Source: an uncultured Bacteroidales bacterium (lineage in GTDB: Bacteria > Bacteroidota > Bacteroidia > Bacteroidales > UBA932). From it: 41,351 nucleotides of DNA. The notes below the pieces were generated by a model. The model ran no database searches, was not told where the DNA came from, and worked only from the letters and a program-made list of their open reading frames with translations. Shown piece by piece: positions 7,989-16,159 of this stretch (the stretch's first letter is position 1; every line of letters begins with the position of its first letter). Location: the NCBI GenBank assembly GCA_946625485.1, contig CAMOTB010000007.1:1-41351 (forward strand), given 5' to 3'. The translations under genes were made by a program, and so were the position numbers.

Positions 7989-8921
7989 ATGAAAAAGATC
8001 TTACTCACTCTCGCAGCTGTCGTCCTTTCCGCCGGTTTGCTTTCTGCACAGGACCTTTCCCAGGCCACGGAGACAGCAAAGATGGCGAACGAGTCCCTCG
8101 TCGCCGGAAACAAAGCGCTTGCCCTGACCGGTTTCCAGGAGGCCCTTGCACAGGCCGCCGCTTGCGGTGCAGATGGTGAAGAGCTGGTCGCAACCTGCAA
8201 AGGCGTGATCCCCAACATCATGCTTTCGATTGCGAAGGATCTGATCAAGGAAGACAAATTCGATGAGGCGCTTACCCAGCTGGATGCGGTTGTCGCCAAG
8301 GCAAAAGAATATGGTGATGCAGACGCGGCCGAAGAAGCTGCGACGCTCATTCCCCAGACCATGCTGGTGAAGGCGGGTGACCTGCTCAAGGTGAAAGACT
8401 TCGCCGGCGCTGCCGATCTTTGCCAGAAGGCGCTTGCGCTCGATCCGGACAGCGGAATTATCGCCCTGCGTCTCGGACAGGCCCTGTCCGGTACCGGTAA
8501 GGTGGAAGAGGCCGTTGCTGCCTTCGAGACCGCTGCCAAGAACGGTCAGGAAGAGATGGCCAACAAGCAGATTTCCAATCTCTACCTGAAGAAAGCTGCC
8601 GCTGCCCTGAAGGGTGCCAAGTATGCGGATGCCGTTGCTGCCGCCACCAAGGCGGCCGAGTTCGGTGACAACGCCCAGGCTTTCCTCGTGGCCGGCCAGG
8701 CTTCCCAGAAGCTCGGCAAGAACAACGACGCCATCAAGCATTTCGAGAAATACCTCGAGGCTGCTCCGAAAGCCAAGAACGCCAACGCGATTGCGTTCAC
8801 CGTTGCAGCGCTTTACCAGAAGGCCGGCAACAAGGCCAAGGCTGCCGAGTTCTATAAGAAGGTCGTCGGTGATCCTCAGCTCGGCGCACAGGCCAAGCAG
8901 CAGCTGGATGCCCTCAAATAA
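7989..8921 (+). CDS. Secreted tetratricopeptide-repeat protein
   Basis: 310 residues from the ATG at 7989; the earlier in-frame ATG at 7962 would place eight extra residues ahead of a perfect signal peptide (MKKILLTLAAVVLSAGLLSA). The mature part is Ala/Lys-rich and made of helical repeats, with TPR-like units visible at about residues 128-160 (ADLCQKALALDPDSGIIALRLGQAL), 160-195, 205-235 and 238-270 (FLVAGQASQKLGKNNDAIKHFEKYL). It is a periplasmic protein-interaction scaffold by inference; no enzyme motif is seen. The stop TAA is directly followed by the ATG of the U32 gene, which points to coupled translation, although the two products seem functionally unrelated. Confidence 0.82.
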   Translation: MKKILLTLAAVVLSAGLLSAQDLSQATETAKMANESLVAGNKALALTGFQEALAQAAACGADGEELVATCKGVIPNIMLSIAKDLIKEDKFDEALTQLDAVVAKAKEYGDADAAEEAATLIPQTMLVKAGDLLKVKDFAGAADLCQKALALDPDSGIIALRLGQALSGTGKVEEAVAAFETAAKNGQEEMANKQISNLYLKKAAAALKGAKYADAVAAATKAAEFGDNAQAFLVAGQASQKLGKNNDAIKHFEKYLEAAPKAKNANAIAFTVAALYQKAGNKAKAAEFYKKVVGDPQLGAQAKQQLDALK

Positions 8922-10814
8922 ATGAGGACCCTGGAACTGCTGGCTCCCGCCAGAAATCTCGAGATCGGCATCGCAGCCATTGACTGCGGTGCCGATGCCG
9001 TATATATCGCGGGGCCGGGGTTCGGCGCGCGCCAGGCCGCGGGCAACAGTTTGGAAGATATCGCTTCCCTGTGTTCGTACGCCCATCGCTTCGGCGCACG
9101 CATCTTCTTGACGGTCAATACGATCGTCTATGATGACGAATTGGACGAAGTCCATGCCCTGATGCGCGATGCACAGGCGGCGGGCGTGGATGCCTTCATC
9201 GTCCAGGATCTGGCTTTGACGCAGTGGGACGATATCACCGTGCCCCTGCATGCTTCCACGCAGTGTGCCATCCGTACGCCGGAAAAGGCCCGTTGGCTGG
9301 AGTCCCTGGGCTTCGGACGGCTGGTCCTGGAGCGGGAACTGTCGCTGGAGCAGGTCCGGGCCATCTCGGAGGCCGTTTCCTGCGAGATCGAGGCTTTCGT
9401 CCATGGCGCGCTTTGCGTCTGTTACAGCGGCCAGTGCTACCTTTCGGAGCATATTGCCGGCCGCAGCGCCAACCGGGGTGCTTGCATCCAGGCTTGTCGC
9501 TCGCTCTATGACCTGGTGGACGGGGAGGGGAATGTGCTGGTCCGGGACAAAGCCCTGCTTTCGCTCAAGGATTACCATCTGCTGGAGCGTCTGCCGGATC
9601 TGGCTGAGGCGGGCGTGTGTTCCTTCAAGATTGAAGGCCGACTCAAGAATCTCTCTTATGTGCGCAACGTGGTCCGGGCGTATTCCCTGGCGTTGGACCG
9701 TCTGGTCGCTGCGTATCCGGACCGTTATCGGCGCGCTTCTTTCGGCGCGGTGTCCGGAGGGTTCACCCCTTCGCTTGACAAGACTTTCAACCGTGGCTAC
9801 ACGACTCTCTATATAGACGGTAAGCGGGACCGTTGGTCCTCGATGGACACGCCCAAGTCGGTAGGGGAGAGGGTCGGGACCGTCGCTGCCGTACGCCGGA
9901 TCGATGCCCGGACAATGGAGATCGTCGTCCGTCCTTCCCGCAAGGGTTTGACGCTGAACAATGGTGACGGCTTCTCCGTTCCGGGAAAAGGCGGAATCAT
10001 CGGATTCCGCGGAGATGTATGCGAGGGCCTTACGATCCGTTGCAAGCCGACGCCGGGCGTCGTGAAGGGTGCGGACCTGTACCGCAACATTGACGCTGCT
10101 TTCGAACGGGAGCTGGAGCGCAGCACTTGCAAGCGGGAATTGCGGGTCGATCTGGACCTGCGGATCAGCGGTCATTTCAGCTTGGACTTTACGGCCCGGA
10201 GCGAGGATGGCCGGGAGGTGTTTTCGCCTTTCAAAGCCGATCTGGATACGGCTGAGAACCGCGAACGGGCCGAAGCGATCATCCGGGAACAGCTCTCCAA
10301 ACGCAGCGGCGACTTCATTTTCCGTGTCCGTACGCTGGACGTGTCCACGCCCGGCGGTGCCCTGCCGCTGATGAGCGCCTCGACCCTCAACAGCATCCGT
10401 CGCCTGATCGCTTCCGACCTGGAGGCGCAGCCCTGCGGCCGCCTGCCTTTGAATCCCGGCCGACGTATCTCTTCTCCGGAGACGGACTCCCCTCTGCCAG
10501 AGCCTTCTGAATGTCATCCTGAGCGCAGCGAAGGATCTCCCTCCTTCCCCGAAGAACTCACCTACAAAGCCAACGTCGCCAACCGCCTGTCCGCCGCCTT
10601 GATTCCCGGCGCCGATCCTGCCTACGAACTGGCTCACCCCGCTGACGCCGAACTGATGCGCACCCGCTATTGCATCAAATACGAATTGGGCCTCTGCCCG
10701 GTCCACCAGGGTGCCAAACCTGCCGGTTCCCTCTTCCTTCTCAACAACGGCCGCCGCCTCGCTCTCGGCTTCGACTGCGCCCGCTGCGAGATGATCGTCG
10801 TGGCAGCCAAGTGA
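8922..10814 (+). CDS. U32 family protein (RlhA/TrhP-like RNA hydroxylation enzyme)
   Basis: 630 residues. It opens with ELLAPARNLEIGIAAIDCGADAVYIAG, the U32 TIM-barrel start. The family cysteines are present in FVHGALCVCYSGQCY and NRGACIQACR (about residues 163-192) and fit the Fe-S site of E. coli RlhA and TrhP, which hydroxylate 23S rRNA and tRNA; older names call the family peptidases. The length and a C-terminal half like that of RlhA favour the RlhA branch, but the target RNA is not readable. The C-terminal segment YCIKYELGLCPVHQG to LGFDCARCEMIVV has its own four-Cys pattern. Oddities: a palindromic repeat at 10512-10540 is translated in the linker before this segment, and the last codons and stop lie inside a repeated intergenic element. 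Confidence 0.85.
   Translation: MRTLELLAPARNLEIGIAAIDCGADAVYIAGPGFGARQAAGNSLEDIASLCSYAHRFGARIFLTVNTIVYDDELDEVHALMRDAQAAGVDAFIVQDLALTQWDDITVPLHASTQCAIRTPEKARWLESLGFGRLVLERELSLEQVRAISEAVSCEIEAFVHGALCVCYSGQCYLSEHIAGRSANRGACIQACRSLYDLVDGEGNVLVRDKALLSLKDYHLLERLPDLAEAGVCSFKIEGRLKNLSYVRNVVRAYSLALDRLVAAYPDRYRRASFGAVSGGFTPSLDKTFNRGYTTLYIDGKRDRWSSMDTPKSVGERVGTVAAVRRIDARTMEIVVRPSRKGLTLNNGDGFSVPGKGGIIGFRGDVCEGLTIRCKPTPGVVKGADLYRNIDAAFERELERSTCKRELRVDLDLRISGHFSLDFTARSEDGREVFSPFKADLDTAENRERAEAIIREQLSKRSGDFIFRVRTLDVSTPGGALPLMSASTLNSIRRLIASDLEAQPCGRLPLNPGRRISSPETDSPLPEPSECHPERSEGSPSFPEELTYKANVANRLSAALIPGADPAYELAHPADAELMRTRYCIKYELGLCPVHQGAKPAGSLFLLNNGRRLALGFDCARCEMIVVAAK
10512..10540 (+). repeat. HPERSEG-type palindromic dispersed repeat inside the U32 gene
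   Basis: The core ATCCTGAGCGCAGCGAAGGAT (10516-10536) has 5-bp arms ATCCT (10516-10520) and AGGAT (10532-10536). It is read in frame as CHPERSEGSPS within a Pro/Ser-rich linker, after the part shared with other U32 proteins and before the C-terminal Cys domain. I recall the same peptide from many unrelated predicted proteins of uncultured bacteria. I saw only this one full copy in the window. Confidence 0.7.
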
Positions 10815-10909
10815 CTGATATTAAGGTGAATAAATAGTGTGACGGGGGTTTGTTTTCGACCCCCGTCACACTATTCAATGTGCAATCAGTCAGTTGCTTA
10901 TCTGCCACG
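10799..10909 (+). repeat. Intergenic repeat element, copy 1, conserved ends with variable hairpin
   Basis: A 111-bp element bounded by CGTGGCAG (10799-10806) and CTGCCACG (10902-10909). Nested inside are TGACTGAT (10812-10819) / ATCAGTCA (10885-10892) and a perfect 16-bp hairpin at 10833-10875. Its left 13 bp (CGTGGCAGCCAAG) and right 12 bp (TTATCTGCCACG) recur exactly, inverted as a unit, at 30730-30838. It fills the gap between the convergent U32 and aminopeptidase genes and overlaps the last 16 bp of the U32 gene. No target-site duplication is seen. Confidence 0.75.
10833..10875. terminator. Perfect 16-bp hairpin, likely bidirectional terminator
   Basis: AATAGTGTGACGGGGG (10833-10848) pairs without mismatch with CCCCCGTCACACTATT (10860-10875) around an 11-nt loop. 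It separates two convergent genes. There is no U-run after the stem on either strand, so intrinsic termination is an inference. Confidence 0.6.
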
Positions 10910-10911
10910 GC

Positions 10912-12765
10912 TCAGATGGCGGCGGTCTTGCCGCGCAGCCAGCGGGCGACTTCCGAAGGCAGTTCGGGCGCCAGGGTACGGTACACCCGCTCGTGATAGT
11001 CGTTGAGCCAGTCGATCTCCGCTTCCGTCAGCAGCTCCCGCACCAGGATCGAAGTATCGAAATGGCACAGGGTCAGCGGTTCGAACTCCAGCCAGCGGCC
11101 GAAATCATTGCGCCCGGCCTCCACGCAGAGCAGCAGGTTCTCGTGCCGCACGCCGAAATGGCCTTCCCGGTAGATGCCCGGCTCGTCCGAAGTGATCATC
11201 CCGGGGAGGAGGGGCTGCGGGTTGAAGTTCTGCCGGATGTCCTGCGGTCCTTCGTGGACGCCGAGATAGAATCCCACGCCGTGGCCGGTCCCGTGGCCGA
11301 AGTTGCGTTTCCGGCTCCAGAGCGGATTGCGGGCCAGTGCGTCGATCTGGCATCCGGCCGTCCCTTCCGGGAAAACAGCCATCGCGAGATCGATGTGTCC
11401 CTTCAGCACCAGGGTGTAATCTTCCCGCTCGAGGGGGGTACAGGGTCCGAGGGGTATGGTACGGGTGATGTCCGTCGTGCCGCAGCTGAACTGTCCGCCT
11501 GAATCGCAGAGATACAGGCCGTGCGCTTCCAGTTCGGGCGCATTCTTGACCGGGGTGATGTAGTGCGGGAGCGCCGCCCCGGGTCCGTAGGCCGAGATGG
11601 TCTCGAAGCTGTCTCCCAGGTAGTCCGGGCAGGCAGCGCGCAAGGCTCCCAGCTTGGTCGCGGCCGTGCGTTCCGTGATGACCTTGTCCGTGTCGATCAT
11701 GCGCTCCAGCCAATAGAGGTACAGTTCCATTGCGACGCCGTCCTGCCGGTGTGCCCGCCGCATGCCTTCGATCTCTACGGGATTCTTGACGGCCTTGCGC
11801 AGTTGCACGGGTGACGGGCCTTCCCAGAGCCGCCCGCTCTGGGAGAGCAGGTTATACAAGCTCCAGTTGAGCGTGGAAGGATCGACGAAGAGGCGGTTGA
11901 TCCGCCCGTCGTCCAGCAGGTCGCTGAGTGAGAGCTGCACTTCGTCGTAGGGGAGGACACGGATCCCTTCTTCCTCCAGTTCAGCGAAGCTGTCCAGCGT
12001 CGTATCGTCGTCCCGGTCGTCGAAAGCGTCCTTGCGCACGAACCAGCGTACTTCTTCCTCGCTCACGAGCAGATAGGAAATGACCATGGGGTTGAAGTCG
12101 ATGTCGGAGCCGCGGACGTTGAGCAGCCAGGCGATTTCGTCCAGCGATGTGATCAAAGCCGCGTCGCAGAGACTTCCGGCCAGGGTCTGGCGGAGCCAGT
12201 CGATACGCTGCCTGCGGCTTTCGCCCGCAACGGACAGGGGAACGGTCGTGATCGGAGTCCGGGGGATGGCGGGCCGGTCGGTCCACAAGCCATCCAGCAG
12301 GTCCGGAATATCGATGATGCGGAAGTAATACCCCTCATCCGGGTCGTCAGACCGGCCCGTGGCGGCAAATGCGCTTTGCAGGGCCTGGATGGAAGCGACT
12401 TGCTGGCACAGCCCGTCCACCGCCACGATGACGGCGTCCTTCCGGGCGAAATGGTCGGCCAGCCATTCGGGAATGGGCACTTGCTCCGGGACGCGCATCT
12501 TGTGCAGTTCGATCCCGGTATCGCGCAGTTGCTGCAGGGCTTGGATGAAATAGCGCGTGTCCGTCCAGAGTCCGGCGTGGTCGGCCGTAACGACCAGGTC
12601 CCCGGCCTCGCCGGTAAATCCGGAGAGCCACTCGACTTGTTTCCATCGGGGAGCGGGATATTCGCTCGCATGTGGGTCCGATCCCGAGAGAATGACGGCG
12701 TCCCAGCCCCGTTGCGCCATCACCGCGCGCAGGGCCTCGATCCTGTTGTAATAGAGATTATCCAT
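10912..12765 (-). CDS. M24 family Xaa-Pro aminopeptidase
   Basis: 617 residues from the ATG at 12765 (MDNLYYNRIEALRAVM). An earlier in-frame ATG at 12786 overlaps the expected transcription start of the -7 box TATCTTTG (12795-12788, minus strand) and is rejected. Two creatinase-like N-terminal domains (about 1-150 and 160-300) precede the pita-bread catalytic domain. The metal ligands are visible: two Asp in CDSGGQFSCGTTDITRT, His in GHGTGHGVGFYLG, Glu in TSDEPGIY and Glu in GVRHENLL. A C-terminal M24_C extension (WLEFEPLTLCHFDTSIL onwards) matches the three-domain, roughly 600-residue form. It removes N-terminal residues before proline in the cytoplasm; no signal peptide is present. It stands as its own transcription unit. 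Confidence 0.88.
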   Translation of the reverse strand: MDNLYYNRIEALRAVMAQRGWDAVILSGSDPHASEYPAPRWKQVEWLSGFTGEAGDLVVTADHAGLWTDTRYFIQALQQLRDTGIELHKMRVPEQVPIPEWLADHFARKDAVIVAVDGLCQQVASIQALQSAFAATGRSDDPDEGYYFRIIDIPDLLDGLWTDRPAIPRTPITTVPLSVAGESRRQRIDWLRQTLAGSLCDAALITSLDEIAWLLNVRGSDIDFNPMVISYLLVSEEEVRWFVRKDAFDDRDDDTTLDSFAELEEEGIRVLPYDEVQLSLSDLLDDGRINRLFVDPSTLNWSLYNLLSQSGRLWEGPSPVQLRKAVKNPVEIEGMRRAHRQDGVAMELYLYWLERMIDTDKVITERTAATKLGALRAACPDYLGDSFETISAYGPGAALPHYITPVKNAPELEAHGLYLCDSGGQFSCGTTDITRTIPLGPCTPLEREDYTLVLKGHIDLAMAVFPEGTAGCQIDALARNPLWSRKRNFGHGTGHGVGFYLGVHEGPQDIRQNFNPQPLLPGMITSDEPGIYREGHFGVRHENLLLCVEAGRNDFGRWLEFEPLTLCHFDTSILVRELLTEAEIDWLNDYHERVYRTLAPELPSEVARWLRGKTAAI

Positions 12766-12787
12766 ATCCGAATGCGCTTGTTGCATT

Positions 12788-12795
12788 CAAAGATA
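12788..12795 (-). promoter_or_regulatory. Aminopeptidase promoter -7 box
   Basis: TATCTTTG on the minus strand matches TAnnTTTG exactly. It lies in the short gap after the DUF4249 gene and sets the start at 12765. Confidence 0.6.
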
Positions 12796-12804
12796 GGAAA
12801 AACA

Positions 12805-13683
12805 TCAGAATGAAGGAAGCATTCGCTTGTAAACGGGGCGGAAGGGATTGTCCACGACGACCTGGGCGGAGGTGACGGGGCAGGCGGCGAACCAGCCCAG
12901 GACGTGCTCGCCGCGGATGTTGGTCGGGGCGTTGGCCGGCTGCGGCGAAAAGATCGGAATGGAGAAGCTGCTCATCGTGATGGAGAACAGGAAGTCGAAA
13001 TAGCCCTTGTCCAGCGTAAAGGCCTCCAGGGTGATTACGTCACCTTCTTCCAGGTATTTGTAGCATTCCCCATACCGGTCGTAAAGCCAGGCGCTCTGGT
13101 AGAGGGTCGTGATGGGGAAGCCGTTGATCTGGTTGCCGTTGAAATACTTGTCATCCATGATCTCGTTCAGCTCGAAGGGGATGAAATGGCCGTTGACTCC
13201 GGTCCGGACGCAGTAGTAACTGGCTTCCGCCCGGTCCCGGCCCCAGATGGCGAGGGTCCACAGGCTGTCCAGGCCCAGCGCCTTGTTGCCGGCGTAGGCA
13301 TAATCCACCTCGTCCAGCTCGAACCCGGGCTCTGGCATGGTCGCATCCGCCTCATAGACGGAGCCTTCCGGCAGCCGGATCCGGAGGTGGTACTGGCCTC
13401 CGGGCTCTCCGTGGAAGCCTTCCGGCCCCTCGTAGATCCCGGCCTCATGCTCCGCGAAGGGAGTGCCGTTGATGGAGACCTCGGCGCCCCGGACCATGGG
13501 CATGGGTTCGTCCTGGAAATAGGAGATCGTATGGGACAGCGTGACGGTCTGCACATCTTCCGCCCGGTCGGTCAGCAGCGCGTCCACGACGAGATAGTCG
13601 TGGTAGTCGGACACCGACTGGAGTTCGACTTTCTCCGTGCAGGCAGCGAGCAGCAACAGCAGCAAAGGGAAGATCTTTTTCAT
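12805..13683 (-). CDS. DUF4249 lipoprotein
   Basis: 292 residues with a short lipoprotein signal MKKIFPLLLLLLAAC (Cys15). After the lipobox the order VSDYHDYLVVDALLTDRAEDVQTVTLSHT, a VRGAEVSINGTPF segment, a YHLRIRLPEGSVYEADATMP segment and a C-terminal tail ending near the Cys of FAACPVTSAQ follows the DUF4249 pattern. Members of this family sit next to TonB-dependent receptors in Bacteroidetes and are thought to be outer-membrane partners of the receptor. Here the receptor gene is 2 bp upstream on the same strand, so the two form an operon. The ligand is unknown. Confidence 0.85.
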   Translation of the reverse strand: MKKIFPLLLLLLAACTEKVELQSVSDYHDYLVVDALLTDRAEDVQTVTLSHTISYFQDEPMPMVRGAEVSINGTPFAEHEAGIYEGPEGFHGEPGGQYHLRIRLPEGSVYEADATMPEPGFELDEVDYAYAGNKALGLDSLWTLAIWGRDRAEASYYCVRTGVNGHFIPFELNEIMDDKYFNGNQINGFPITTLYQSAWLYDRYGECYKYLEEGDVITLEAFTLDKGYFDFLFSITMSSFSIPIFSPQPANAPTNIRGEHVLGWFAACPVTSAQVVVDNPFRPVYKRMLPSF

Positions 13684-13685
13684 GC

Positions 13686-16049
13686 TCAGAACTGGATGTT
13701 GTAGGAAACCGACGGGATGGCCGTGAAGAGATAGACTTTGAGAGACTGGGCCTGCTCCTTCTCGCGGTCATAGCTGAACGCGATGGACCAGGCGTTGTGG
13801 CGGGCATAGGCGTTGTACACGGACAGGTTCCATTCGCTGCTCCAGCGCTGGTTCTGCACCCGGCGCTTGGTCCGGTAGGTGAGCGAAAGGTCCATCCGGT
13901 GGTAGTCCGGCAGGCGGTCCTCGTTGCGGCTGGAGTAAACGGGCTTCCAGACGTCGCGGAAATTGAATCTGCCCACGGGGTAGGTCGTCGGCGCGCCGCT
14001 GTAGAAGACCCACTCGGCCGAGGCGGACAGGCGTTTCGAGAAATCGTACGACAGCACGAAATTGACCGCATGCTCATGGTTGAGCGGGGAAGGGTAGCGG
14101 ACGCCGCCGTTGATCTCGGGGATGTCGTACCAAGATTTGGACCAGGTGTAGGAGAGCCAGCCGTTCCAGCGGGCGAAGTCGTACTTGAGCATCAGTTCCG
14201 TGCCGTAGGAGCGGGAGGTTCCGAAACGGAGCAGGCCTTCGCGGTTGGGGTCGTCGATGACGAGCCCCGGGTTGTCCACGAAGTCCATCGTATTGCGGTT
14301 GTCTTTGTAGAAGCCTTCCAGTGAAAGTTGCAGGGCCTGGCCCGCCAGAAGCAGGTTCGCGCCGGCGGAATACTGGTCGGAGCGCTGGGGCTCCACACCG
14401 GGAGATGCGGTGAACCAGGTGTCCACAGGGCTGCCCGTGATGCTGATCCGGGCCTGCTGGAGGTATTGGTAGCTCCGCACCCAGGCGGCTTTCAGGGAGA
14501 AGTCGTCCGTGAGGGACCAGGAGGCCGAGAGGCGCGGCTCCCAGCCTGCGCAGGTCCGGATGGCCTTGCCCTTCGCGATGTCCACGGTCTCGGTCAGGGC
14601 GTGCGTTTCCGGGTCGAAGTAGCGCTGCTCCGTGGGGCCCAGGGTCGTGAAGGTGGAGAATCGGAGCCCGTAGCGGAGGGTCAGCGGACCGATCTTCTGC
14701 TCGTCCTGGAGATAGGCGGCCGGCTGGACGGCGAAGATTTCGCTCATTTTCACCGGATTGACATAACCGTTCTCCTGCCGGGGCACGGTTTCACCGGGGG
14801 CGATGGTGTAATACGCCAGCTGCACACCGGCTTTCAGGGTATGCGAGGGATGGGCGTACCAGGTCCAGCCCGCCTTCAGCCCGCTTTCCCGGATGGTCTG
14901 CGTGTAGTCGAAGGAGGCTTCGTTCATATCCACCCCGATGCTGTTGCGGTACAGCGAGTTGTAGGCCGTGACGTCGGAGGTGATGGAGGGCGAATAGACG
15001 TGGTTCCAGCGCAGTGACTGGGTGTGGTTCGCATTGCCGAAGACCATGTCGCCGAGATCGAATTCCTCCATCGAGAAGCCGAACACGTCCCGCCCGCTGA
15101 AGGCGCTCAGATAGACCCGGTCCTTCTCGCCGGCGATCCAGCTGAGTTTGGCGTTGAGGTCGTAGAAGTACATCCGCGTGTTGTCCGGGATGCGTTCGCC
15201 GAGGAGCGGGAAGAAGATGTCCAGGTAGGTCCGTCTGCCGCTCAGAAGGAAGGAAAGCTTTCCGGGCACGATGGGGCCTTCCAGGAAGAGTTTGGACGTG
15301 ATCAGGCCGATGGAGGCGTTCCCGCCGAAGCGGCGGTTGTTGCCGTCCTTGGTCGAGATGTCCAGCACCGAGGAGATGCGCCCGCCGTAGGAGGCGGGGA
15401 AATCGCCCTTATAAAGATCCGCTCCCCGGATCACGTCTCCGTTGAACATGGACAGGAAGCCCAGGAAATGCCCGCAGTTGTAGATCGGCGCCCCGTCCAT
15501 CAGGATGAGATTCTGGTCGATGCCGCCGCCCCGGACGCTGAAGCCGGTGGAGCCCTCGCTGGGGGTCTGCACGCCCGGCATCATCTGGATGACGCGGATG
15601 ATGTCGGCTTCGCCCATCAGGGCCGGGAGCCGCTGCACCAGACTCGCGTCCACGCGTTCCAGACCCATCTGGGGCAGGCGGATCTCCTCCCGCTTGGAGC
15701 GGGAGAAAACGGTTGCCGCGTCCAGTTCGTTCCGGTCCGTGCGCAGGTGGAAGTCGTGTTTGAAGGATTTCTGCGCATCGACGGTCACACTGTCGGTCTC
15801 GTAGCCGAAATAAGCGCAGTACAGGGTCTGCCTGCCCGCCGGCAGCTGCAGGGAATAGTAGCCCACGCCGTCTGCCGCGACACCGTTCTTCTTGTCAGCC
15901 GTGTACACGACGGCCTGGGGCAGCGGCTCCCCGCTCCCGGCATCGCGCACATAGCCCGACAGGACGACCTTCCGGCCCTGCGCGTTCGCCAGGACGGACA
16001 GAAACAGGAGGAAGGCCGCACTGAAGATTCTATGGTTCCTTTTCCACAT
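13686..16049 (-). CDS. TonB-dependent receptor with carboxypeptidase-regulatory-like N domain
   Basis: 787 residues. Signal peptide (about 1-23, ending LANAQ), then a carboxypeptidase-regulatory-like beta sandwich (about 27-110, VVLSGYVRDAGSGEPLPQAVV to LRTDRNELDAATVFS), a TonB plug (about 125-235, with GFSVRGGGIDQNLILMDGAPIYN and SVLDISTKDGN) and a 22-strand-type barrel ending in the aromatic residue of YNIQF. The pattern is that of the FecA/CirA-like group with a DUF4249 partner and is distinct from SusC; it lacks SusC's length. Imports an unidentified ligand by TonB energy. The likely -7 box GAACTTTG (16066-16059) lies very close to the start, implying a 5' leader of only a few bases. Confidence 0.88.
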   Translation of the reverse strand: MWKRNHRIFSAAFLLFLSVLANAQGRKVVLSGYVRDAGSGEPLPQAVVYTADKKNGVAADGVGYYSLQLPAGRQTLYCAYFGYETDSVTVDAQKSFKHDFHLRTDRNELDAATVFSRSKREEIRLPQMGLERVDASLVQRLPALMGEADIIRVIQMMPGVQTPSEGSTGFSVRGGGIDQNLILMDGAPIYNCGHFLGFLSMFNGDVIRGADLYKGDFPASYGGRISSVLDISTKDGNNRRFGGNASIGLITSKLFLEGPIVPGKLSFLLSGRRTYLDIFFPLLGERIPDNTRMYFYDLNAKLSWIAGEKDRVYLSAFSGRDVFGFSMEEFDLGDMVFGNANHTQSLRWNHVYSPSITSDVTAYNSLYRNSIGVDMNEASFDYTQTIRESGLKAGWTWYAHPSHTLKAGVQLAYYTIAPGETVPRQENGYVNPVKMSEIFAVQPAAYLQDEQKIGPLTLRYGLRFSTFTTLGPTEQRYFDPETHALTETVDIAKGKAIRTCAGWEPRLSASWSLTDDFSLKAAWVRSYQYLQQARISITGSPVDTWFTASPGVEPQRSDQYSAGANLLLAGQALQLSLEGFYKDNRNTMDFVDNPGLVIDDPNREGLLRFGTSRSYGTELMLKYDFARWNGWLSYTWSKSWYDIPEINGGVRYPSPLNHEHAVNFVLSYDFSKRLSASAEWVFYSGAPTTYPVGRFNFRDVWKPVYSSRNEDRLPDYHRMDLSLTYRTKRRVQNQRWSSEWNLSVYNAYARHNAWSIAFSYDREKEQAQSLKVYLFTAIPSVSYNIQF

Positions 16050-16058
16050 TTAGCGCCG

Positions 16059-16151
16059 CAAAGTTCGGAAAAATGCCGGGATTGTCCATAAGTCTGTTGA
16101 TATTTATCCTGTTCTTTCGGTCGAAACTATACTTCCGAATCACTACATTTG
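16059..16151. promoter_or_regulatory. Divergent promoters of the receptor operon and dus
   Basis: Minus-strand near match GAACTTTG at 16066-16059 for the receptor. Plus-strand exact match TACATTTG at 16144-16151 for dus, ending 8 bp before the ATG at 16160. Confidence 0.5.
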
Positions 16152-16159
16152 TTGATTGT

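Noticed and set aside
16073..16159. Longer dus starting at 16073
   Set aside because: The added part precedes the exact promoter box at 16144-16151 and is unlike any Dus protein.
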